From Armigeres subalbatus (Eukaryota > Arthropoda > Insecta > Diptera > Culicidae), in the NCBI RefSeq assembly GCF_024139115.2, contig NC_085140.1:426645781-426709780 (forward strand): a stretch of DNA of 64,000 nt, written 5' to 3'. Both the position numbers and the translations under genes were made by a program. Shown piece by piece: positions 56,400 through 64,000 of this stretch (the stretch's first letter is position 1; each line of letters starts with the position of its first letter). The notes below the pieces were generated by a model, which saw only the letters and a list, made by a program, of their open reading frames with translations, was not told the origin of the DNA and did not search any database.

Positions 56400-56578
56400 C
56401 ACTTAAAGGTCACGTTTGCGGAAAAGCCATCAGAATCCGAGTACCAACCTCCACCGCGGTTAGCTCTCTTTTTTGCAAATTGAATATCTTTCGGATGCTT
56501 GATTTGTCCAATCTCCACATGTGCTTTACTATTGTATACCCACAGCCAAGCGAGTGCACATTGTTTATTAAACGAGAG

Positions 56579-56610
56579 GAGGAGGTTGAGGGTTCGAGTC
56601 CCTCCAAGAC
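56579..56610 (+). tRNA. tRNA 3'-half (T arm and acceptor) on the plus strand
   Basis: GGAGGTTGAGGGTTCGAGTC followed by CCTCCAAGAC repeats the 3' half of the tRNA-like domain in the opposite orientation. There is no matching 5' half, so this is part of the inverted end of the element. Confidence 0.55.
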
Positions 56611-56781
56611 ACGTGGATTCTTTTTCGCAAATTTCATATCAATTTCCATTTCGAAACATATGCTGTGCATATGCACAGGCAAGATATTTAACAAAAAAAA
56701 ATGGTTTTCGTACGGCCGAGTTGCCGAATAATATGCAATTAATTGGAACACTTGATTAGAAATGCATCAACTAATTGCCTG

Positions 56782-57225
56782 TGTGCCATGAATTTATAGT
56801 TATTTGAATTCTCGTTAGGCAGTGTGTAATATGCATAATATCCATTGCCGATATCTTACGTCTCACGTGACTCGCCATACGCAATAGACCTGTGCAGGAG
56901 TTCATCAAATTCACTCATTTGATGGATTTTGACATTTGAGCGGGTCGTCTTCTCGAACAAACTTTTAAAGTTCATTTTGCGTTCATTATGCGACCCGCTC
57001 AAACGTCATTATTTCTTGGGTGAGTTCATTTTGCGTTGGTCTATCGCGCCAACGCGGCATAATTTGAATTGAGCATCAGTAGGCCATGACTTACAACACG
57101 TTTGCAAAGCAATCAGTTTTCCCCTGATTAGTTACGGACGACACGTAAGTACTATTTTGTCCCCGACAATTACCTAACGTATTCGGCTGGTCCTTTTCCG
57201 ATGGCACGAGGCCACACATTTGGCG
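56782..57225. repeat. Dispersed repeat X, copy 1 (contains a 157-bp insertion)
   Basis: The outer parts match 58,874-59,465: GTGCCATGAATTTATAGTTA at the left, then ATATCCATTGCCGATATCTT, and at the right CAAAGCAATCAGTTTT, GGACGACACGTAAGTACTAT and TTTTCCGATGGCACGAGGCC. The inserted MITE-like piece is absent from copy 2. Confidence 0.8.
56886..57042. mobile_element. MITE-like insertion in repeat X copy 1
   Basis: The 157-bp insert begins AGACCTGTGCA and ends TGCGTTGGTCT, with inverted TTTGAGCGGGTCG/CGACCCGCTCAAA inside. Comparison with copy 2 (GACGCAATCGCGCC at 58,970-58,983) shows the site without the insert and suggests a 2-bp AT duplication. Confidence 0.7.
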
Positions 57226-57354
57226 ATCCTTGCCGGGCATAATTTAGACTTTACATTAATTTTACGATTCAAATTAATAAGCTCTGCATCGGAAAAAGAT
57301 GGACCGATCAAAGTTAATAAATTAAAATGCCCAATGAGACTACAAAAAAAACGG

Positions 57355-58070
57355 GGGTACTGCTCGCAAAAGTGGTCAGTGCCTATCCAAATCGCTAAAA
57401 CATTTTGAGCGCGAGCGGTGCTCGCAAAAGTGCTCACCCTAGTAACATTTTGGTTTTATGCTAGTTTTTTAACACTATTGAAGAATAAATTGTGGTCTTC
57501 AAGAGCGTTATAAAACTTAAGATGTTTCTTTGGCAGTGCGTGCAAATCGCAAAAATATTTTGAGTACGATTGGTGCTCGCATAGGTGCTCAGTGCGTATC
57601 CAAATCGCTAAAACATTTTGAGCGCGAGTGGTGCTTGCAAAAGTGCTCAGTGCGTGCTCCGTGCATATCCAAAATGCTAAAACAGTTTGAACGCGAGTGG
57701 TGGTTGCAAAAATACTCAGTGCCTATCCAAATCGCTAAAATATTTTGAGCACGAGTGGTGCTCGCATAAGTGCGTATCCAAATCGATAAAACATTTTGAG
57801 CGCGAGTACTGCTTGCAAAAGTGCTCAGTGCGTGTAAATCGCGTAAAATATTTTAAGCGCGAGTGGTGCTCGCAAAAGGGCTCAGTGCGTGTGAAAAATC
57901 GCTAAAACATTTTGAGCGCGAATGGTGCTCGCATAAGTGCTAATCGCGTATTCAAAATCGCTGAAATATTTAAAGCAGTGTTGCTTGAAAAAGTGCTCAA
58001 TACGTGATGAAATCGCTAAAATATGTTGAACCCGAGTGGTTCTCTGTACGTATTAGAATCGTAAAAAAAA
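57355..58070. repeat. About 58-bp tandem array (TTTTGAGCGCGAGTGGTGCT units)
   Basis: Ten to eleven diverged units each contain AAAACATTTTGAGCGCGAG, TGGTGCTCGCAAAAGTGCTC and AGTGCGTATCCAAATCGCT blocks with unit lengths from about 50 to 68 bp. It lies between the two copies of repeat X. Open frames over it are repeat translations. Confidence 0.85.
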
Positions 58071-58873
58071 TATCTAGGAACTTTTTCCAAATGGGCCTAA
58101 TTGATTTTGACCTTTAGTTTTGGAATGACGATTGAGCTCTTAATTTCAATTATTTTGGTCAAGTCATGCACCCAACAGAAAGAATAGATTGCGTTCTATC
58201 TGTTAGTAACGTCAGTTGAACGAAATATGCTTAATAGAGAGAGCATGAGTCGTTACAAATTTCAAGGTCAAATACAGTTACGCCTATTTGAAAAAAGTTT
58301 CTAGGTATCAGCTTGAACAAAATGCAAACCCCTGGAAAATATGTTTGTGCTTCATTGTACCAAGTTACTGAGACTAGTAACCATGGATGCGAGCACGGTC
58401 AACAGGAGGAAGACACCTCGTTGAAAATAAATTCAGTGGATAATGACACGAACAAAAGAAATACACGACAATGAAAGTTTACTCAAAATTGAGTTGTTCT
58501 CACTCTCAGCTACTGACCAGTGAGCACTTCGAACAGCTTTCTCAAGTGTAATATTTGGGACACCGCAACTTTTCCTGTCTACTGGATGCGGCAGCGGGCC
58601 TGATTACATGCCGGAAGATTCTGTGTGGATCATATTATCACTCTCTGCATCATTCTGGAGCAGGTCAACGAAATCCAAGAGTCTCTGAGAGAAATTTTAT
58701 ACAATTTTCTCATCTGTAAGTATTTTCAACTTAAATTTTGGATTAATTTATGTGTGCGTAAAGAAATCAAATAATAATTTTGCAAAAAAATCAAATTACA
58801 ATTTTGCTTCTTAACAATTTTTGAACCGTGAAACTTTTTGAAGGCACAGGATTTTTTTTTCGAGAAGAGGGGA
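58071..58873. other. Unassigned sequence
   Basis: No recognised element. Confidence 0.35.
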
Positions 58874-59465
58874 AATGTGTGCCATGAATTTATAGTTATT
58901 TGAATTCTCGTTAGGCAGTGTGTAATATGCATAATATCCATTGCCGATATCTTACGTCTCACGTATGGTGACGCAATCGCGCCAACGCGCCATTATTTGA
59001 ATTAAGAATCAGTAGGCCATGCCGTAACATCGGGGGCCCTCCTTAGCCGTGCGGTAAGACGCGCGGCTACAAAGCCAGACCATGCTGAGGGTGGCTGGGT
59101 TCGATTCCCGGTGCCGGTCTAGTCAATTTTCGGATTGGAAATTTTCTCGACTTCCCTGGGCATAAAAGTATCATCGTGCTAGACTCATGATATACGAATG
59201 CAAAAATGGTAACCTGGCTTAGAAACCTCGCAGTTGAAAACTGTGAAAGTGCTTAACGAACACTAAGCTGCGAGGCGGCTCTGTCCCAGTGTGGGGATGT
59301 AATGCCAATAAGAAGAAGAAGAAGGCCATGCCGTATAACACGTTTGCAAAGCAATCAGTTTTTCCCTGATTAGTTACGGACGACACGTAAGTACTATTTT
59401 GTCCCGGACAACTAACGTATTCGACCGGGCCTTTTCCGATGGCACGAGGCCGTGCATTGCCCATC
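58874..59465. repeat. Dispersed repeat X, copy 2 (contains a SINE)
   Basis: The same repeat as 56,782-57,225 in the same orientation. It lacks the 157-bp insert but carries a Feilai-like SINE in the AGGCCATGCCGTA segment. Confidence 0.8.
59027..59322 (+). mobile_element. Feilai-like SINE with 13-bp target duplication
   Basis: The copy is very similar to that at 5.26 kb: A box around TAGCCGTGCGGTAAGACG, B box GGTTCGATTCC, body, and (GAA)n tail. AGGCCATGCCGTA flanks it at 59,014-59,026 and 59,323-59,335. The uninterrupted target can be seen in copy 1 of repeat X (AGGCCATGACTTA). Confidence 0.9.
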
Positions 59466-59509
59466 ATTGTTCATGACAATTCGACCGCAAATTAAAAAAA
59501 CCCAAATTA

Positions 59510-60236
59510 ATCTACCTAGCGTTGGTGGTGCCTTTCTCGCATCTAGTTGAGACATCTACCTTATATGAGGTTTATATGGTCCGATGTACTATTTTCTTCA
59601 TAACTTTTAAACGCAGTGACCGATCGTTATAATCATCAAATCAACTGTCATAAGACGAGTTTATACAATCCCATTGAATTCCACCACTTAATTGTATCTT
59701 GACAGATACGTATTTCGATCTCAACAGTAAGGCCGTCTTCAGTGTCTCGTACTTGACTCGACTGAAGATACGATTGAAGACTGAAGATACGACTGAAGAT
59801 ACGAGACACTGAAGACGGCCTTACTGTTGAGGTCGAAATACGTATCTGTCAAGATACAATTAAGTGGTGGAATTCAATGGGATTGTATAAACTCGTCTTA
59901 TGACAGATGAAAACATTCCACTAAAAAGCTCAAAATAATTTTCTCATCAAATCAAATCAATAGTGATTAACAAAGCTTTGTCCCCTGTCGAATAAAACTT
60001 GTTGCGAGAAAATCGGTTAAGGATTACTGTACGAAAAGTTGTCTAATGTTTTTTATAGCTTTTGTGCACACATACACACATACATACACACGGACAGACA
60101 GACATGTGCTCAGCTCGTCGAGCTGAGTCGATTGGTATATAATACTATAGGTTTCAGAGGCTTCTATAAAAAGTTCGTTTTCGGAGTAAATGATAGCCTT
60201 TCGGTACAACTTAGTTGTACGAGAAAGGCAAAAATC
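59510..60236. repeat. Interspersed repeat with inverted GCCTTTCTCG ends
   Basis: The left end has GGTGGTGCCTTTCTCGCATC and the right end, read inward, TTTTTGCCTTTCTCGTACAA. The right part includes (CATA/CACA)n, GCTCAGCTCGTCGAGCTGAG (a perfect palindrome) and GGCTTCTATAAAAAGTTCG. I take it as a non-autonomous mosquito repeat of unclear class. A foldback at 59,645-59,906 interrupts it. Confidence 0.6.
59645..59906. mobile_element. Foldback carrying two hammerhead-like units
   Basis: Arms 59,645-59,751 and 59,800-59,906 (107 bp each) are reverse complements with about one mismatch. The 48-bp loop consists of CTGAAGATACGA-like short repeats. Each arm is a full copy of the repeat unit also found at 2.9 and 34.8 kb. 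In the right arm GACA (59,805-59,808), CTGAAGA (59,809-59,815), GAA (59,835-59,837), ATACGTAT, C (59,846) and TGTC (59,847-59,850) follow in order. Confidence 0.8.
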
Positions 60237-60269
60237 ATGATAATGTAGTTTAAAAAAATGAAAAAAAAA

Positions 60270-60440
60270 CTTTCGACCAAGTGGGCCTTGATCCATTATG
60301 ATGCACTTTCGACTTTATGTCCAGTCGACTAAATGTCCATTCGACTAAATGTACCTTCGACCAAATGTCCTTTCCCCCTAGTGTTATTCGACCAAACATC
60401 ATTCGACAAAATGCCATTCGACGCACTGTCCTGACGTTTC
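60270..60440. repeat. TTCGACTAAATGTCC-like array
   Basis: About eight units of the form TTCGACCAAATGTCC recur with 15-20 bp spacing. It is the same motif class as the arrays at 32.1-32.8 and 37.4-37.7 kb. Confidence 0.75.
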
Positions 60441-61094
60441 TTGTGGCCACTATAAACATTAAAATTCAATCAAAGTATGCGTTGTTGCGTGGAAAAAATA
60501 CTGATTACATGGAAACGTCAAATATTACATGTTTTAGTAATCGATGATTTTCAATTTCAGGATATTTTTTTAATGCAGCGTCCAACGGCAAACCGCTACC
60601 TCTATAAATACAATATTTCAAAGTAATTCTTGCACCGTTTTTGAAGCCCCTTTGAAGACCCAAATACGCCATGGAACCAAAAAGAAATGAGGTCTTCCGT
60701 AGCTTATTCTAAAAGCTACCGGTCATTTTATACCCACCATTTAGGGTTTATGCGTCTCTGCTTCTGGGACGGAACTAGGATTTATAACTGGTTTTATAAC
60801 AGTCTTGTAGAATAAATGATGGTTTTCATAACTTAAAATGGTACTTGGGCTGTGTGTGATCGTATCAACCCTCATGATTATAGCTAGCGTAAAAAGCAGG
60901 CTTTTGCATTTGAACTACAAAGCTTGTACTACAAATACTAGGACGCTTTTGGAATTTACTTTTTGACAGCTTTCCTAAAAACGTCTAAGTTTTTCAACTC
61001 ATTAAAAAATTCTGAATTGATTTCAACAACTAAAAAATCTAAATTTCCATAAACATCGTTTAATTATATTTGAAGTCCTATGAATATCTGAGAC
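60441..61094. other. Unassigned sequence
   Basis: No gene or delimited repeat is recognised. Confidence 0.35.
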
Positions 61095-61097
61095 TAA

Positions 61098-61172
61098 GGG
61101 CCGGGATTTCTTCACCTCCGCTTAGTGCTTAAACCAGGTTTAAGAGTTAAGCGGAGGTGAAGAAATTGACCC
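61098..61172. mobile_element. 75-bp palindromic mini-MITE
   Basis: GGGCCGGGATTTCTTCACCT at the left faces GGTGAAGAAATTGACCC at the right, with CTCCGCTTA/TAAGCGGAG continuing inward, so the element is nearly one hairpin. TAA flanks it at 61,095-61,097 and 61,173-61,175. Confidence 0.65.
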
Positions 61173-61175
61173 TAA

Positions 61176-63590
61176 GTATTCTTAATGATTTTCCAGAAAT
61201 GTCTTGAGGAGTGATGGATTATTATCTCATCCCTGTCCACGCCAGTGACATTCGATGCGATCTCTATCTATTGCAACCAATTGAGTACCGCGAAAAGTGC
61301 AGCTACACTGGAAACAGGTGCATCGTCATCGTTGCTCGCGGTTGTCCAACCAAACTAAGGGGGGCTACCAACTAATGCTACAATGCGCTCGCGCGACACG
61401 ACCCCCGTCCGATCGTCGGTTGTTTAAGGAGGTGTAACGAAGGTATGTGCCTCGCTGGGATCGAGGTCCAGTTTTGTTTATTAAGTGGCACCTACTTTTC
61501 TGCAAAAGCCCTCGTGGGTCCGTCCATCGGCGGACGCCGATTGGATCGTCTTTGGAGCGACAACTGAATGGCATTCGTCAACAACGTTGTCATCGTCATC
61601 GATGACATTCAGTTTTTCAGAGGCGGCAAGCGCGAGGATTAAAGAAAACAGAGCACGAAAATGTTGTTTTTTAACATGCGCTCAGATTCAATAGCTAAAA
61701 ATAATTCACTTATGATTACATACGATGAGATTGACAATGGTTTCAATATAGTTTTAGTTGAATCCTGAAAATTATGGAATATTTTATTATTGTATCGGAC
61801 ATTACTGTGCACTTCTTTATAAGTCTATGATCATAAGGGCAGCTCACATTTCAAAAATGTTCAAAAATTCAAACTTCCAAGTGTCTAGTAGGATCATTGT
61901 AAAGGTAGCTTGAAACTGCTGGTAGAAGGTTCAGGCTATTTGGTAGTGATTAAGAAGTGGCGAAAAGGGAAAAACTTCAAATGTACAACTCTAACATCCG
62001 TTTTAATTATCTACATAAACGAAAGCAAAGAATATCTCATTATTTTATGATAAATTTATTTAATGTGATACATTTATTTAATGAAATATTAGAAATACAA
62101 CAAATGAAAATGTGAATTAATAAAATTGTTAAATCGATCACATTAAATAATTATTTTTATGGATTAAAACGTTGCTTACACCGATTTTAGAAACCAAAAT
62201 AGTATTTTTGGCAAAAAATAAACATTTGGACATTAGAAAGTATAGTGTAAAAGTTCGAACTCGTTTGCTAGACTTGTAAAGACATATCACTATCATTCCA
62301 GTTTCCGTTTGAAAACTCCTTTTTCGATAGCAAACAGAAGTGGAACGGATATGTTTGCGTTGCCAGATTACACATCACCCGGCCGTTCTATTCCCACGTA
62401 ATTATCGCATACCGCTTATGTTGCCCACTAAAAAAAAATATGAGCTTGTTGCATTCCGTAACCGTAGTCCACCAACAAGTCTCAATTTGCTTGCCGTCGG
62501 ATATGCGGATCTACGTGTAAGCCTTGTGAGACACCAATTTCATAATTTCTCAAACAGGTTATTAATAAGCATGCGTCTCATGTATCTCGAAGTCGTTATT
62601 TGTTTTGATCTTTTGCCAAGAGCGCCTTTCCCAGTGAAGCTAAAATGTAAGTAGACCAGTTAAAACGAAACTAAGCTGCGAAATGCCATTTGCGTGCGCT
62701 TTTCGACCCGAAGGTAGCACCATTGGCAGCCAGCCGGTTGCGACGGGCGACGTTGCGATGTGATGCCCTAACGAACATGCCAAGCGAAAAAGTCAACGGC
62801 TTTGTCTTACCGAGTTCTTGAGTGTCAATTTGAATAAAATTTCAAAGTTCTTTGTTAGGTTCGGTTGGAGAACTCTGCCTGAGAGCGTTTATGCAGTTCA
62901 CTTCGCATGTACTCTACTTCGGTAACCATGAATTATGAAATTGATCAATTTGAGATCGGTTTTCGACGTCTAACAAGAAGCGGAGATCGTGTAGCAGTTT
63001 GGTGGACAACAACCGGGTGGTTGAGCATCGGTGTGCTTTGGTAATTGAAGTTAATAAGTCAGCGGCATTGTTCGGACACGCGTACATTATGGTAGCTTAG
63101 CCGTTGGTATCCTCTGTTTGAGAAGCGCGAAGAGAGTGATTGGGAAAAGTATTAATCGTCGGATAAAAATGAAGACGGTAATAATTCCGATAATAATTTA
63201 ACGGCTGTGTCCAATACGATTCAACGACCGCAGAATTTTTAATATTTTTCCGTATATGTATAATTTGGTGTAGTTTACGTTGATCGCTGACATCACTGCA
63301 TAATTAAATGCGATGCTGTGTTCATAGGTGAGGTACTAGGAAATATAGATAGCTGCAGGCGGTTAAAATCATAATTTGAAAAATGATCGATGGACTGAGT
63401 TTATTGTTCATGATTACTCTCCTTTTATCCAATTCCGGTTGCTTTTCGAATACGATAAACATAAATTGGAGTAAAGTAGAAATGAGACGTCTGGCCTTCA
63501 GTACAATGGATATGTCATAACCAAATGGGATTAAGCCCCTTGCCCCAAAAGAAAGTGAGTTAAGGTTAAAAAATATAGTCAAGTGGATTG
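61176..63590. other. Long region without recognised genes
   Basis: The segments 61.2-61.7 and 62.7-63.1 kb are less AT-rich. The plus-strand frame 62,340-62,654 is followed by a GTAAGTAG donor-like sequence just before its stop, but I find no partner exon or recognisable domain and do not call a gene. Confidence 0.4.
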
Positions 63591-63599
63591 TCAGTGAGG

Positions 63600-64000
63600 A
63601 GTCTTGAATTAAGGATCATCTCGATCTCCATTAGGATAGACTGGATAGTATTTCATCCGACGGCAGACGAGGGTTAAAACCTGGACTCTCCATCAAAAGA
63701 GATCCAAATTATTTTATCTACAGAAATGATCGTCTGGACAACGCCTGTGGTGGGGTTGCCATTGTCATTAATAGACGTTTCAAACATAAATAATATTCTT
63801 CTTTCGAAACCAAAGTTTTTGAAACCTTGAGAGTTTCTGTTGAAATTTGTTTTGGACAATTCTCTTTTATTACCGCCTACTTGCCTTTCCGATGCAATGT
63901 ACAGCAGAGAAGTTTGTTGAAAGCTGATCTTCAAATTCTAACTCGCAGCAAATCCATTTTTTCGTAATTGGTGACTTCAATGCCAAACACCGTCCATGGA
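63600..64000 (+). pseudogene. Jockey-type endonuclease domain, cut by the window edge
   Basis: The plus strand reads RNDRLDNACGGVAIVINRR, then after one in-frame stop SFETKVFETLRVSVEICFGQ, FSFITAYLPFRCN, LLKADLQILTRSKSIFFVIG and DFNAKHRPW. The GGVAIVI, Y-P and GDFN(A/S)KH elements are those of Jockey-clade AP endonucleases. The remaining domain and the RT would lie beyond the window. At least one stop (near 63,790) and an upstream frame change make this copy defective. Confidence 0.75.

Larger units (their letters stand above)
56247..56742. mobile_element. tRNA-related repeat with inverted ends, copy 2
   Basis: The 496-bp insert is flanked by 12-bp direct repeats TTGGAACACTTG (56,235-56,246 and 56,743-56,754). 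The left end (TTAAATATCTTCGCTG, the GTGCATATGCACAGC palindrome, then the 3' half of a tRNA-like domain) returns inverted at the right end, giving terminal inverted repeats of about 110-120 bp. The middle holds a full tRNA-like domain and about 180 bp shared with the 3.6-kb copy. A duplication of this length is more usual for retroposition than for most DNA transposons. Confidence 0.75.

Noticed and set aside
57355..58070. CRISPR-like array because of regular spacing
   Set aside because: Whole units are tandemly repeated without unique spacers, unit length varies, and the surrounding DNA is eukaryotic.
62340..62660. First exon with donor site GTAAGTAG
   Set aside because: The donor-like sequence is good, but the frame has no recognisable domain, no start context and no visible partner exon.

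Overview
This is gene-poor, repeat-dense eukaryotic DNA, most likely from a culicine mosquito (Aedes-like). The case rests on tRNA-derived SINEs with a GAA-triplet tail that resemble mosquito Feilai, on non-LTR retrotransposon relics of RTE, Jockey/CR1, R1 and I type, on a DD37E mariner-like transposase of the kind described from mosquitoes, and on many short foldback/MITE elements in AT-rich DNA. I found no convincing host protein-coding gene, rRNA, intact tRNA gene, operon or CRISPR array. Nearly every long open frame is a piece of a transposable element, a reading of a tandem repeat, or a chance or antisense frame.

Left third (1-21.7 kb). A hAT-like terminus and a 25-bp minisatellite open the window, followed by a TTCTCA-rich low-complexity tract and a 401-bp foldback with almost identical arms. 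Next come a tRNA-like repeat and a hAT-type foldback with an 8-bp target duplication that carries a Feilai-like SINE with its own 12-bp duplication. An RTE-like retrotransposon with an almost continuous reverse transcriptase frame lies at 6.25-8.69 kb. A nested cluster fills 14.97-19.43 kb: a Jockey/CR1-type fragment abuts a second one, and the AT-rich tail of the second was later split by an internally deleted DD37E mariner. At 20.7-21.7 kb an R1-clade 3' end sits inside an (AC)n microsatellite that a SINE then interrupted.

Middle (21.7-43.4 kb). Decayed RT pieces, a TAA-flanked MITE between inverted repeat arrays, and a hammerhead-ribozyme-like motif precede the best element of the window. 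That element is a 3,198-bp RTE-like retrotransposon on the minus strand (28,872-32,069) with a perfect 14-bp target duplication, endonuclease and RT domains, and several inactivating lesions. Further right are several tRNA-related SINEs, arrays of GGCCAAATGAC-like motifs, and a candidate non-autonomous Helitron with a TA-flanked MITE nested in it.

Right third (43.4-64 kb). An old GAATTCC-rich tandem array holds a SINE and a 70-bp insertion with a 10-bp duplication. A mosaic of RTE-like and I-type fragments (46.7-50.3 kb) contains a near-perfect palindromic MITE. Two similar minus-strand CCAAT/TATA arrangements and a histone-like hairpin lie at 53-54.2 kb. A tRNA-related inverted element has a 12-bp duplication. 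A repeat present twice (56.8 and 58.9 kb) shows a filled site next to an empty site. A foldback carries two hammerhead-like cores, and the window ends inside a Jockey-type endonuclease domain.

These elements do not form a pathway. Their nesting gives a relative order of insertion. The most notable non-catalogue signal is the repeated hammerhead-like core shared by three scattered copies of one repeat family, plus a related motif at 27.6 kb.
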